Source: Batillaria attramentaria
Lineage: Eukaryota; Mollusca; Gastropoda; Batillariidae
Direction of reading: 5' to 3'
Assembly: GCA_018292915.2 (NCBI GenBank)
Contig: JACVVK020000194.1
Coordinates: 653,501 to 717,500, forward strand
DNA length: 64,000 bases
The notes under the pieces are model-generated. The model made no database searches. It worked only from the letters and a program-made list of their open reading frames with translations, and was not told the origin of the DNA. Positions within the stretch are counted from its first letter, which is position 1. Each line of letters opens with the position of its first letter. This document shows positions 41,434 to 56,919 of this stretch, in pieces. The translations under genes and the position numbers were made by a program.

Positions 41434-44400
41434 GTAATTTGAATGATTTTATATGAGGGTGGGTGCGAGGGTGTTTGGGAGTTTAACGTTCTTTTCCACC
41501 ACGTTTGGGTAATATCAAAGACGGGGCAGTGAGAAAAAGGCCAGCATTAATATTTGGCCCGAGCCGGGAGTCGAACTCACGACCCGAGCAGTGGAAGTCC
41601 AACATTCTTCCATTCCGCTATCCCGGCTCCCCCATTTCAAATGAAGATCATATCATAATAAAGCAGAACAATTGCATGGGCCTGACAACAATTTCTGTTT
41701 CAAACTGCACTTTTAAACACAGACATTAAAGTATGTTTGAATTTAAATTTGGAAGAATGTCTGAAAGAAGCAAGACAACAAGAACATCAAAAACAACAAA
41801 ACAAAAACACTAAGAATCAGACATGCACAAGTTTAAAACAAAGGTTTTTTGTTTTTCTTTTTTTTTTCTTTTTTTCACCACGTCATGTCTTCTCCCTGTA
41901 CCCTAACGACTCCTTCGTTACTCCTTTCCTAGCAGGAGAATATACTCAAGAAGTTTAATTTTCATTTTCCCCATCTGGAAAATAGCTGTTGAAGGACTTG
42001 GAGATCCTTGTAAAGCAGGCGCTCATCGGGAACTCAGCGACATACACCGCAGCACTGGATTCAAAACCGCCTTCCCTGAGGTGCCCCTGTGTGACGAGGA
42101 TTTAAAACCAGGATGGTACCGCTTCAACAACGAGACGGGCGGCAAAATGCCTGAACACTGCGTCGACAAAATGAGTGTAAGGGCAAAACTGAGCATGAAG
42201 CGTGGAAAATCACCAAAGAGGAACACTTTGATCAACAAATTTACGCTTTTCAAAATTTGACTGAATTGTTTCAGCGGAAGGTCTGAGGCATACATTGTTC
42301 GTATTCTTTACGAGGGAAATAGCATGCAAGTTGGGGGGGGGGGGAGGGACCTTATGTTTGAAGAATTCCTAAGCTGAGGTTTTGTGCAAATTTCAGTAAT
42401 GTTTTGGTGAAAAGTCTTAAGTGCTTGCATTCGGATAACAAGGAACCATAGCATGGCTTGCACTTGCACCCAAAGGTGTAAATGGTATGCTGAGGTGCAT
42501 TAGGTCGTGTGTAGTATAACCGTAAGATCCACCCCAAGCCAAAGTGCAACGCAGTAAGAAAATTATCCAGTCAATAACGCAAACAAATCACGAAACAAAG
42601 ATCAGAAACAAAAACAAAACGGCTAAAGCAAAGTGGCTGACTTGATTTCAGTGTGGAACTGTCGTCCCTGTGTGGCTGAATGGTACTCACCCCACGGTTG
42701 CTGACGGGATAGTGGAGAGGAAAGCATGCGCGCATTTTGACTCAGGCAACCCCCAGGGGTCATCGTGTTGCCGACACACCGTGCAGATCGGGGTCAAGAA
42801 CTGTGGCAACTTCTTCGTCTACCAGCTGCACCCCACTCCCAGCTGCCCCATGGCGTACTGTGCAGGTAACCGGCTTGGCCATTTTGTTTTACTTACATTC
42901 CAGAACGTACGCATGCGTACTCAAGGAAAGAGAGGGTGGGTGTACAAACACACCTTTCCGGGAGTCCCTGTGTGTGTGTGGGTGGGGGGGGGGGAGCCGG
43001 GGTGGTCGAATGGTAGAGCGCTGGACTTGTAATGCTCAGGTCGCGAGTTCGATCCCGGCTGGGGCCAAATATTTGTGCTGGCTTTTTCATCGTTGCCCCG
43101 TCTTTGATATCACCCTATGTGGTGGAAAACGACGTTAAACCCCCAAACACCCACCCACCCTGTGTGTGTGTGTGTGTGTGTGTGTTAGCGCAGTAAGTCC
43201 AGTCCTGTGAGAGCCTGCGTTTTATAAGCACTATTCATTATTATTATTATTTTGATTAATAAAGACATTTTTTTTGCAGTGTTCGGACACATTTGTTTAC
43301 ACGTATACACAATACAATTATTATTATTATCATTATTATGACTATGACTATTGTTAATGACATATACGAATAAAATGCAAGTTTGCAACATACCTTCGCT
43401 TGTGTTCAAGGGACAAAACCACCGTGTCCTGTGGGTCAGTGGTCACCGTCCGGTTTTCCTCCAAACTGCCAGCGTGAGTAGCTTATCATCCGGACAGCTA
43501 TAACTAGCAGAAGCAGACACACACACAGCTGCCAACAGCAGTGTGGCAACCATAGTACTGTACAACCGTCAGTGTATTGCACAAATTAGTAAGCGTCGAG
43601 GCAAGCGGGGATTTTTCTTACCTAGGTCGGCTCCTACCCAGAGCGGATGTGGTATGGGCCCAGTGGGGAGACTGTTGCCAAGCAGCCGAGACTCACCCAC
43701 CTCACGGGTGCGACTTTTTTTTTTTTTTTTTTTTTGGGGGGGGGGGGGGGCTTCTCTTTGTATGACACGTCGTATGATGTGGATGATTACACGGCCGGCA
43801 CCGCAGGTGCCGTAGTTCCTGGCCTGGTTAATGCCTGGATATGAATGACAGGAAGCGTGGAATGCGGCCCTGTCCCGCAGTCGAAAACCACACGGACCTC
43901 CATAGCATCATCATACCATCATCCTCATCTCCATCATCATGCATAATAAAAATTGCACCAGTTTCCGAGCCCTCCGTGGATTCCACCCATGACGTGGGAG
44001 GAATACCACTTGAGCTTGCGAAGAGCTACGGCAGCACTGGAAAAAAAAAATCAAACTAGGCAGTTGCGCTTGTGATGGAGCATGTACTTGCTGGATAAAA
44101 TACACTGCCGTCTGCAGGATGCAAGAGCGAAAATTCAAATTCTTCTACTCAGCGGGTGCCCGCAGCACTAGCTGACTTAGTTCTTGACATTCACGTCGCC
44201 TGAAGTCGTCTGTTGGCTCATTGCCAGCCTGTGAGACGCTGTCACTGTGCAGCTGCCTCAGTGCTGTTATCTAGACACTACTCAGATAGACACGATTGTG
44301 AGCCCACAATTATAGTAAGATGGACAGAGGTCAAATCTATTTATTTATGTTCCTCTATGTAAATCTGTATTATTAATTTTGTTCCCTTGCTCAGGGCTTC

Positions 44401-46325
44401 AATGGTCCATGAACCAAAGGGAGAAAAAGTGTATAGCATTAAGTGACGAAGTGGCAACGCCACAAGGTCACGTCTGAGGGTGTTCGGAGGCATGCTCCCT
44501 GTGCAGTTTGGTGCATTTTGGCATGATTTTAAGTGCTTCAGATGAGGAGAGAGAGAGAGCAAAGGGTGTTTCGTAGAAAACAGATAGGCGCTATATAAAC
44601 TGTATTCATTATTATTATCATTTCAAGTGCTTCTAATGAGGAAACACACCTTTTCAGGGGAGGAAAAGTGCTAGCTGAAGGTGGAAATCCGCCAAAAGGT
44701 GGAAGATTTTAACCCTGCTTGCTCTCACAATAAAAGCACCTTAAACAAGCGTTTGTGTGTTTTTTTTTCTGTTTTTTTTCATCTCCTTATCAGCGGCATA
44801 TCCAATGATTACAACGCCACCTGATCTGAAAGGACCAATCGTCAACGGGAAGACATTTCATTTCTCTTGCGAGATCCACTTCTCCAACCAGGGGCCCTCC
44901 CAACCAGCTTTTGAGGTCACGTGGACGTTTGATGGCAACGACACAAGTAGCATCCCGTCCACAACATTGAGAGGCGCTGACAGGGTTGCCATTCTTGATG
45001 GATATTTGTTAAGAGGCCATCTCGGGAAACACGTAAGGATATGTAAATCCGTAGGACGACCGAGAAATAGGCCTGTTGATACAAAATGCGCAAAATTGTG
45101 GGAATACTGACTATTGTAGGCTATCGTCACAGGCTATCGACACATAAGGCTCTCGACACATAGGGCTATTGACACATAAAGCTATCGTCACATAAGGCTA
45201 TTGACAAATAAGGATATGACCCATAGAGCTACCGATACATAAAGCTATCGACACATAGGGCTATTGACACATAGGGCTATCGATACACAGGGCTATCGAT
45301 ACATAAGGATATTGACACATCGGTACGTATGACTATAAAGATGCCCCCTAGAGAGAGATACAAATCTAGTCAAGGACTAATGATCCTGTTTATTTGCCTT
45401 TTCGTGGGTTGGAGATTACATTTTCATTAGAAATATGCCCTGGGCCTACATATTACAATGGGATATAAATCTGTCTCATTATATGCATCAACAGGTTGGA
45501 TGCAAGGTCCGGTCTTTCTTTGACACGATGCCGGGCAGAACCAGTCCTTGGCTTGAGAGCAACACGTACTGGGCTGGCATAAGGGTAAGCTTTTCGAACA
45601 TCTGTAAGGTTAAGGGGAGTGTGAAATTCAAGTTTCCCTTGAAATTCAAGTTTGTGGGAGATTATTATTATTATTATTATCATCATCAATAGATTATTAT
45701 TATTATTATTATTATTGTCATTTACCTACTCGTCAACTGGAACTCTCATAGGGCAGTTCACACGTCGTTTCCTGTTTGGTTGTACCAGCGAGTTTGTCTT
45801 TATATAAAAACTTGTAGAAGAAGCCATATAGCGCCCAGTGATGTCAGTATGTCGGTCTCAAACACCCACCCTCTTACCCAATATTTCGGCGTTCTGTAAT
45901 CCTTCTAATTCAGGTCAAGTGCTCAGGGGTGAGTATAGGATAGCTTGTTTCAAACTTTTTCTATGTAAGTGAAAGTAAACGAACCAAACTGTTTCGAAAG
46001 TCCGCACTACTGAATCAGTATTATCTGTCTCCCTTCAAACTGACAACCAACCACACGTGCATAGTTGGTCTTTTGGTTTCAGTGGGGTTCTGTGTAAGTC
46101 TGTTCATGCATAGACAATTCAGGCTGGGGGACTTCCCGCCGCTAACTACACATCCTCGTTTGATTTGATTTAAACAGACCGAGCCTTCCCATATGACAAT
46201 CAGCCAATCTATGGAGGAGCGCAATGTCACGCTGACCTCCACGCTGCCCGTGCTTTGTGACCATGACCTTCAGTGCTGTATCATGATCAAACTTGATATC
46301 GACGGTCCACAGAGTAAGGGGGGGG

Positions 46326-46364
<39 letters not shown>

Positions 46365-46463
46365 TTTCGGGGATAAGAGATAAGGTACAATTTCCTGTCG
46401 TTACAAAAGTTGCCCCCACGAAGCTGATAAAAACAAATGTTTCAAACACACACACAACCGTCG

Positions 46464-46495
<32 letters not shown>

Positions 46496-49400
46496 CACTC
46501 AGTTACCCGTGTCGGTTCTTGACAAAGAAAAGTCTGATTCTAAGCCTGTGCGCGTAATTTATTTTCCAAATCAGAAACGCCAATAGACACAATAGAGAGA
46601 GATAGCAGGCGTTCGTCGGCTAACATTCTTCGTCGTTTCATGACGTGATTAGGAGCCGAAGACGCGCGCACAAATCTGTAGCATAGCAGCGGCCTTCGTC
46701 GGCGGTACGCGTTCGCGACAGAGTGGTGTCCATTCACTCGATCTGTATGAGTCATTGTTTTTTCAATAAATTGTTTGTACTCGTGCATGCTATCAAGTGT
46801 CTTCTACATCAACACATTAGTGTTTATCAACCGGAAGCAAAAGTAAGAGCACACTGAATCGAATACTTTTTGTACCTATCCTGCAAAAAAAATTCCCGAC
46901 ATTTCACAGGTTGACGAAAGACAAGGGAGGTCACTTGTGCGATGTTTACCATCATGGTAGATCAAACTTGCCAAAAACGGTACCCATTTCACAGGCCAAA
47001 ATGTACAAGCGCCGTACCGTTACCGATGCGAAAGATCATATCGGTCAATAAATATGATGTTCAAAACAAAGTAAAACTCAGTTTAAACCTTCAAACCTCT
47101 AAGAAAAGACAAGAAATAGCGAACGAACTCATCTTCGGATTTCAGCCTGTTTTTACGACGAAGATACGGATGCTCGTCGGCTCTTCAATATGCGCGCATG
47201 CGCAGTCGGCGAAAATTGTGGGGAATCCCGACGAAGGTTGGCCGACGAACGCTTGCTATCTCTCTCTAATACTTAAACATCTTCGTTCCTAGCTTCACCA
47301 TGCAGCATTTCTGAACGGTAACAATTTGTAACACCCAACGTAGATAAGGTGGTGACCCCTCACCAATGCAAGCACATGTTGTGCACGGAAGACTGGGGCA
47401 GGGCGACCCCTGGGGCAGCGTCTCTGACAGTCCCCCTGGTGGCCAGCAAGGACCAGGTTCAAGACGGGGCGTCACACCTTCTGCTCAGCTTCGAAAAATT
47501 AATCGGTGCAGGTGGCGGACTCTACCAAGAAGTGTTCAGCGGCTACCAGCTAGATTCTGTACAGGTATGTAACTATGCTGCTCAACTTCTGCTTCGATTT
47601 CATGTAGGATTTTCAATGCTCACGCCATGAGTTCGAATCCTGACTAAGAGCCAATATTTGTGCTGGCCTTTTCCTCGTTGTCCCGTCTTTGATATCACAA
47701 ATGTGGTGGAAAAGGACATTAAACCCCAAACAACCCATCCACCGTGCGTGTAGGCTGCTGGTAAGAGGTGTTTTGTGCAACGGCGTCACATAGAAGTTTT
47801 CCCTTTTAGCAGTATAGCTTTCTTTGTACTTATCCATTTTACCGTTAACTGTGAAGACCCCCAACCCGACCACTTCCAGCACTATATGATAAGACTGGTT
47901 AAAAAAGAAAAAGCCACTGCACACCAGTAAGAGCCACTGCAAGCCATTATTACACAAGGCCATAGAGCGCTGCAGATTGCATAATAATGGCTTGAAGTGG
48001 CGTCTAGTGATAATTATGAAGATTTTACTAAAGTAAAAATGCGAATTTTGCATGGGCTTAAAGAGGTTATCTTTACAGGTTGAAGTGGAGAAAGACCCTG
48101 CAGAGTCGTGTACGCTTGTAACAGACCCACACATCACTTCTATCGACACTGACCGGTAATGTTTATCTCATCCACGTGTCTTGAGAATTTTAAGCCTCTA
48201 TGTTAGTAGCGCCGCTGAGGTGCTTATGACTGCTTAGATCTAGAGTGAGTGAGTGAGTGAGCTTTTAGTGCTTAAAGCAGCGCAAGCCATAAAGGCTAAT
48301 TCGCGGCTGAGTGTGCCTGCACTACTTGAAAAAAAACAAAACAAAAAAACCAACAACACAAAAATACAACGTGGGACAAAGGATGCAAACTGGTCTACGA
48401 GGCAATATAAACCTAGGACGTGCAGGAGACGCTGCACCTTCATGCTAATTTATCGAACTCCCGGTTACAAAAAAGCGAACAAAATAAATAACAATGACAA
48501 CTGGGTAAAACAAAGAAAAATACTAAGCGCATAAACAGCAAATATTGCAACTTATTATTTGCTGGGCGCAATAAACCAGCTCGCACCATGTGCCCAACAT
48601 CACTTATTCCTAACCACTGGTAGTGCAGACGTGAGTGAGGGGTTAAAAAGAAGAAATATAGATGAAAGGGCCGAACTTAGAAATCAGCTGAGAGGAAGGA
48701 CAGAGCGGCTAAATTCAGGAGGTTTTAAAGAGAAAGAGACAGCCGAATGGGCTGGTGAGGGATAGACAGAGAGGTAGGAAAGAAAATTTCTTAATTGCCA
48801 ATGAAGACAACATGCCTGGGATGCAGTTGGAGAATAGACCGCTCCAGCACGGAACCTTCCCGCCGTGAGGCGGTTTGGGAAAACAACGCACCAGAGAGGG
48901 ATGCGTTGTGAAGGTCTTCATTTGATCATCACAACCGTTTTCGTAACTTTGCGGCTTCTAATATTAGAGAAATGTGACCCCCATGAAGCCTGTATTCCGT
49001 TCCTGATATACTGAGACTCTACAAATCTGATGAAAATAGCTACCATTCAGCGCCGTCTAGCTGGTCTTCAGTCTGCAACCAAATAACGTCGTCTGCTCAG
49101 TACGCGGTACGTTTCTATGTACGTAGAACAACGAACACGCCAAACAGAGTCACCACAATGGTTTCAGACACTATACTGTGTCCTAGTTAGTGATTGATTC
49201 TTATGCATTTGATGAAACGTTTTCCACAGCGATTGTGTATGTCTGGCAAATGTTTTGGGGTGGGTGGGTGGGTGTTGGGGGGGGGGGGGGGGTTAACGTC
49301 CTTTTCCACACATACGGGTGATATCAAAGACGGGGCAACGATGAAAAAGCCAGCACAAGTATTTGGCTCCAGCCGGGATACGAACTCACGACCCGAGCAT

Positions 49401-52400
49401 TAGAAGTCCAACGCTCTACCATTCGGCCACCCCGGCTCCCCGGCAAACGTATTGAGACTTCACATGTTGATATAGTCATACTTTCATCAGTTCAGTTCAA
49501 TTCAAAACACTTCGTGGTATGTTGTGCTTTGCTCTGTTCGTTACAAAGAGACACATTTCACAGATCTTGTCGTAAACGCGACCACTGTAAACTGTTTCAG
49601 AACTTTTAACCTGTATCGGGTCGGCGACTACACAGCTTACCACAGTCCCTCCAGGCATTTCGAGGTATAGGCTTTACAATTCACACTTCATTCTTATACT
49701 GTGAAATCATACTGGTCACCTAAACCAATGGGAAATGTTTCCAAATAAAACGCTCACGCATACCATACACAAAAACTCTTTTCCTAAATTCGAAGATCCG
49801 TTAATTTACTCAGCTTGACGTAGATTATTTTCGAAAATCCTTCGTAAAACTTTCATATGTACTGGTCTTTATACACCCGCGACACTAAAGAGATGTGAAA
49901 ATACTTCTTGTTTGTTTCTTCTTTTTTCTTGTCCTGTTTTGGAAAAGACCAAAACGGTAAAATTTGAATTTGGTTGCTTCAGGTGCAGATTCGCACATGG
50001 CCGTGCAACGGCGGACGTGTCACGTGTATATGCGGCGTGGCCATACGAGAAAAGAATGATCTGATCAGGATCCACGGCTGTGACCGAGCCTACTATTCAC
50101 GGTCGATTGGATCACCTGATATTGAGGTGCCCAGACCTCTCAGAGAGGGCACCACCGTCATGCAGTCTACCGACGGGCACGAAATTAGTGTAAGCTGAGA
50201 TCATCATCTCTAAATGCTGATATCACCATCTCTAAATGCCGATATCATCATCTCTAAATGCCGATATTACTATCTCTAAATGCCGATATCAATATCTCTA
50301 AACGCCGAAATCGTCATCTCTAAATGCCAATACCATCATCTGTGAACACCAACATTACTCTTTAAAACGCCGACATCATCATCTCTAAATGCCAATATCA
50401 TTACCTCTAAATGCCGATATTACCAAAGACCTTGGAATCAGAAATATGTTTCCAAGATCTTTGATATTACTCTCTAAATGCCGACATCAGTTTTGTCATG
50501 TACTACACCAGACCAGACCATACCATTTCCTATACCTTAGCCTGCCGTATACCATAAACTACTCTCCCCTTTCGTACCCTGTACCTTACTTACGTTACTC
50601 TACCTTACCCTACCATGCCGTGCCGTATCCACAAAGAACAGCCACGCCATACACATACGTACCATACAACTGTGTCTTTGGGTGTAAAATGACTATGTTC
50701 CTGCTGACTTGCAGATCAGCCAAATCCAGAATTCAGCTTGCTCTTGCGAATTCTACAAACGTTGCGTCAGTGTCACCAAATACGTTCAAACAATAAGTAT
50801 TAGCGTATTTTTAAAGACGACATACTGTCACTGCGAGACAGTCGAATGTGCTTTACTTGTATCTGAAAACAAACAAACAAACAAACAAACAAACAAACAA
50901 ACAATCCTTCACTTATGATTTCAGGTTTCTCTTCCCTCGGGTAGCGAAGTGACTGTGAAAGCCTTCAGTAACTACGGCGGGCATTTCAACGTGCACCTCG
51001 TCATTCCCAGCGTAGACAAGGGGAAAGGTCAAGGCCTCTGTGGCACCTTCGATGGGGACAGGACGAACGATTTCACGCACCGTGACGGAACAGTGGACAG
51101 CCAGTGTAGTTCGTATTGTACCCCTCAAGCCTTCACCGAATCTTGGAAGTGGGTTTGGGTCATTTGCCTCTTTTCCGTATCAGTAGTGACACTCGAATGA
51201 TCAATCTTCATTGTTGGGGGGGGGGGGGGGGGGGGGGGGGCAATAATAATAATAACAATAATAATAATGAGTATTGTATAGGCGCTTTACCCAACTTCAT
51301 GAATCGGCTCTAAGCGCCGCGAACTGAACCCCTACACGCATGCTCACGTGAATCACTCGCATTCTCTCACACGATGGACATAAACACATTACAATCACGT
51401 GATGCGAAGGGTCAGCTCAGCTATCTAAATTTCGGAATTTAGAATTGCATTTATTTTTCAAATTTGGTTGGCTGAACATTTCCAAAGCGGAGGAAGCCGG
51501 AGTACCCGGAGAAAACCCCCGACGATCGGCCCGAATGAACGGACAATATGCACATAGTTCTACCGGCCGTCATTTTGTAGAAAGCCCTAAGCCTCATGAT
51601 TTGATAACGACACAAAAGCGCTTTCTCCATTTGACATCGGAGCGATTCACGTCCATGACGTCATTTTATGGGAAAAGGGGCGATTTCAATAAAAAAGAGA
51701 CTGACGTAATGGTCTGTATTCTCAGATGACGTCAATGGACTTACTGCTTTCTTTCCACGTTTCAAACTGCATGTGCCTCCCTCTTTGCAGTGTCTGACAA
51801 GGTTTTCCAGACCATGCCATGTGTTGTACTCATTAATCCACGGCACGCGATTGGCTGAATTCTGGGGGTTCGCCCCTTTTGTTTGACAAGAGTGGAGCCG
51901 TTTATTATCCATTCCGTAGCGTATGAGGATAAAGTGCAGACAAACGCTCCTTAAGAAATTGAGTGTCAGTGTCATCTAGTTTTAAACATTTCCCAGAAAC
52001 GGTCACTCTACGAGTCTGTTCCGAATGGTCCCCCCTGCGGTCGACGAGGAATACACGACCAAGTACTGCCAATGTCAGAACGGAACCTTACAGATTAACT
52101 GCACTGCTCGCGGCCACATCAACAACCCCGCACCGGTATGTCCCAGTGCTCCATCAACCTGTACACGGGGGTAAGACAAGACGGCGAGGAGTTTCGAGGG
52201 TGCCACCACGGTTCAAACATTTTAAGACTGAGAAAACTTTAATATCTAACATGGTGAAAGTTGTCTCCGATACTTCTTGAAGGAATGTAACAGTATTATC
52301 AACAAGAACATTCATTCATTTTAACCCCATGCAGCCTAAATCACATCTTAATTTTAGTTTAGCTGATGACGTATTATTGAACGGTTGCACTAAACTGAAG

Positions 52401-54951
52401 TTTTCCTTTTACCAACAATTCCAGTGCCCCACATGCATAGCCCGACCATTTCCGGAATGGAATGGCACTTGGGAATGGACAACGAACGGACGCCGGTCTC
52501 TCGACGATGAAGGTGCTGTGTACGCGGATACTGATGAAATTGCCACGACCTTTGACCCCGACGACTACACGGGTAAGGACCCCTAGCCCAAACTTTGAGA
52601 GAACCGTGGTAGCATGGGGAAAACTCCCCGCCGTCTCGGCTGCTACCCCCGACGTTGTAAACGTCCCCAGTTTGTGAACGCAACCTTATTACATCATGTG
52701 ATATTTTCCCCTTCTCGGCAAAGATTTTGTCTTGCACACATCGATCTGACCCACTCTTAGTACAGAAAACCCCCCAACCAAAAACAACAAATGCGCCATC
52801 TTGGCTCACACCTGTGGTCTTGCGCCCCGCCTCAGATTCTGTGCGTATCCTTGTAATCACTGACCAGTGACCCTTTTTCCTCTTCCTTGCAAAGATCTTT
52901 ACCTAGACACGCCTACGGGGCGGTCGGTGGTCTAGTGGTTAAGAGACCTGTCATCAATGCGAGAGGTCAGGAGTTCGAGTCCCACTCGGGGCAAAGAATT
53001 TTTCCTTCTCGTATGTGGCACCGTTCATTCGGGCCGATCGTCGGGGGTTCTCTCCGGGTACTCCGGCTTCCTCCCCCTCTGCTTTGGAAATGTTCAGCCC
53101 ACCAAATTTAAAAAATAAATGCAATTCTAAATTCCGAAATATAAATAGCTGAGCTGACCCTTCGCACCACGTGATTGTAATGTGTTTATGTCCGGTGTGT
53201 GAGAGAATGTGTGTGATTCACGTGAGCGTGCGTGTTGGGTTCAGTTCGCGGCGCTTTGAGCCGATTCATGGAATTGGGTAAAGCGCCTATATAATACTCA
53301 TTATTATTATATTATTTTTATTATTACTTGTCCCACACCTCGCAGTGTGAAAAAACAAACCAAAACAAAACACTTAACGTCATCTTGCACCCCCCCCCCT
53401 CCTCCCCATGGTCTTGTAAACGTCCGAAGTTGTAACATCGCATTTGGACAGGGAATCCCGTTCGAAGAACCTGGGCAGTTGGCTGGAAGTAAAGTGAACA
53501 CAGAAGAAACGGGCCAAATCTTTCTACAATAAAAACAGGCATTATATCATCCGACTTGGTCCTGCCTTCGGCACAGTGAGCTGGCCAGCAGAAACATCAG
53601 GAAACAAAGCAAATTTTTGAAAAAGTGAACAGATCAGAGCTCTTCATAAGGGCACAATACTTATCTTTCATCTTGGAGGAAGAATCATACTGCGAAGCGT
53701 TCAAAAAACTTTGCATGGCTATACTACAGGCAAAATTTTTATGCAAAATTTAGCGGCAGGCGAGAGAAGACGCTACCCAGTCATTGTGTCTCAGTTCACG
53801 TGCCCTCTGGCAGGGGAGACGACTACCGGTAACCGCTTAGTAGATCGTCTGCTGCACATGATCGCCAGTGTGTTGAGTGAGGAGGTGAGAGTCCTTACGC
53901 AAAATTAATTATTTACAATAATTTCCATTTCGCCCTTGCAAAGCTTTTGTCCCGGCCACACCTAGCTGGCCCACACCTAGCGGTATCACTGAATGGCAGG
54001 CGGAGGCCAGGTGTCGCCAAGCTCTGCAGGGGTCGCAACTCTGGTCACACTGCCATGGACAGACCGAACACACTGGCAACACCATCGACAACTGCAAGGA
54101 AGATATACTGGTGAGTTTTTACCCATGAATACTGTAAAAGCAAAATTGTATTGCTGTTCTGCAGTCCAGGAAAAAGGCCCAGCTAAGGATCAGGATGAGG
54201 ACCAAAAAAAAATATTATTGTCTCGTTACTTGAGAACTGGGTTTCTTGGGGTACCGTTGCCAATAAATAAATAAGGAAATAAAGGAATTTGTACAAACAC
54301 AGCATTCAGTTGAAGAACAAACCCTTTTTACAAGATTCTCTCAATATGACAAACATATTACCGGTGAGTCTTAAGATTCAAATTCAAAAATACGTTACTG
54401 TCCATTAAATAAAATGGAAAATCGTCCTTGGACTCACAGCTCGAAACAAAATCAGAATGAAAAATGAAGATTCTAAGCCAATATAAACAACATGAAATTG
54501 GTTTGGTGTGTGCAATAACAGCAAATCCGTCTCACATTGCTATGTAAAAGTGCCGTATGAGTACTTTGAGAGGAAAGTGTGTGCGTGTGTGTGTACTCTC
54601 GGTATGTACATATAGTTTGGAGACAGCTATGATTCGCTGGAGTCCCTGGTCGATTCGTTCACGAGCGACTGCCAGGCGGAACTTGCCAAAGACCCTGACA
54701 ACTACGTCACAAATGCTGAAGGAGAAACGGTCATGAAACCGGAAATATCAACGGACGTCTGCAGCACAACTTGTCTCCAGCACGGTCGTTGTCAAAGAGG
54801 GCTTTGCTTATGCAGCGCCGGCTACACTGGCGACACCTGTCAGCTGGTTGCGGGGCAAGGTCCACAACTCTTGAGAATCAGAGGGTGATTGTGCTCCTTG
54901 TTTACAACGCTTTGCGAGACCAACACCACTACAACAACAACAACAACAACA

Positions 54952-54982
<31 letters not shown>

Positions 54983-55446
54983 CAGCTACTACTACTACTA
55001 CTACTACTGAGGATTTATGTAGTACAGTGTACTCATTGAAAAATCTTCTTTGCACCCCAAACACGGCGAGTTTTGAAAAGCACTACAGTTACTGCAAACA
55101 CCACAACCGCTGAACTTTGAAATTTGAACCACAGCCTCGTTCTGATGATTATCTGTTCCCTGAAACCTTGAAAACTCGGTACAGTATGGGAGAATCTTAC
55201 ATGTAGCTTGCACAGGACAAAAGTAATGCAGTTGTCCCGTATTGTCATATCTGCCTACGCATCGAGCCTAATTTGTGAAACTTCCTAATTCATGAAACAG
55301 CCAGCGGCCTTGCCAAATTTCATGGACTAGGCAGCTCATTGTCTAAAGAGTAAAATGATTTTGAAAAGTTGCCTGTTTCATACATTACGCAGCCTGTTTT
55401 AGGCAGATTATATCATTTTCATTCATTTGTGCTTGGTCTCGTTTAA

Positions 55447-55536
<90 letters not shown>

Positions 55537-56851
55537 CAGATATCCTTTGCCTAATTCGTGAACTAGGCAGTTGTGCCTATATCCAATTTCATCAAATAGG
55601 CAACTTTTCAACAGTACAGTATTTCACACAATGAGCTGCCTAGTCCATGAAATCAGGCAAAGTTGATGCCTATTTCATAAATTAGGCAATGAGCTGTCCA
55701 GTTCATGAATTTAGGTAACGTCGGTGCCCACTGCATGGCTTAGGCAATTTCACAAATTAGGCGCGACATACACGAAGATTTTGCTTTGTTCTTGTTTAGC
55801 AGGTCTGAGTTCTGTGACGTCAACGTGAAACCTTGTCGCAGAGTGTTTATCGACGCAGATAACATTGAAATGACTGAAACAATGGCCTGCAAAGTGCAAG
55901 AAATCTTGGTACGTTCATACACACATAATTATATGAGTTTCTGAAAACAACGCAGAAGCGTATGATAAACAAACCATTAAATGACCGTTTGTCCGTGATT
56001 CATTTTCGTTTGCAGCTTAACCCATGTCACATTTACTGTTCGTCTTCTGGGGGAGAGGGAGTGGAAAGGGGTGGGGGGAGGGTGGGGGGCTGGGCAACTG
56101 ATTAAGTTTCTGTCGTCATTTGTTCGCTTGGGGGAGTTGAGGGTTGGGGGAACAGACGCTCAACTTTAACATTTACGATCGCCGATCATTTGCTCAGCGA
56201 GATGGGGGGGGGGGGGGGGGGGGTCTCTATTTTTATTTCTACTGGGGGGCTTCAGCGCCAGATACGTATTATGCCCCTCCCCCACTCCCCCCACGCCCCT
56301 CGTTCGGACCAGAAGCTAAAAAGCGCAGCTCTCGATATGTCAAAGTTCGCAAACATGCGCTCTCACAACTGTTCCAAATCAACAGTGTTGTCTTCTTAGT
56401 AATCGTCGGGAAAACAACGTTAAACACGGCTAAAGAGACAGAAGATATCACATTTTCCAGTCGTCCTGTCCTTGTCAGTGTTGCAAGTACATGTATAACA
56501 TTTCCAATTTCTTCCAGCCAAACGGAACCATATCTTCTGAAGTGTCCATCGAGGAGGCCATGTTCATGTCTGGAACTAAACTGATGTGTTACCTGCCGGA
56601 TTCACGTGTAAAGTCAGGTAAGTGATGAACAAAAACAATCTCCCTATGCTCACCTGATGTAGACTCCAGAAACTTCGAAAAGTACACCAAAAACTTAAAA
56701 CAACATTAACAACTACAACAAAATCAACAACCACAAGGTCTTGGGTCAACACCGTGTCTGTTGCGCTTTCGTTCGCGTCAGTCACTCACCTCTAATCAAT
56801 CAGTGCGCGCGCTTCCGACAACAACGGATTACGTTGGCATTCTCAATCGGG

Positions 56852-56919
<68 letters not shown>

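Noticed and set aside
50198..50430. CRISPR-like array
   Set aside because: Units are contiguous and diverging with no unique spacers, and the genome is eukaryotic; this is a minisatellite.
53711..53908. Frame containing SQFTCPLAGETTTGNRLVD
   Set aside because: Not homologous to any exon of the paralogs, and the model of copy 3 is in phase without it; may be a repeat remnant.
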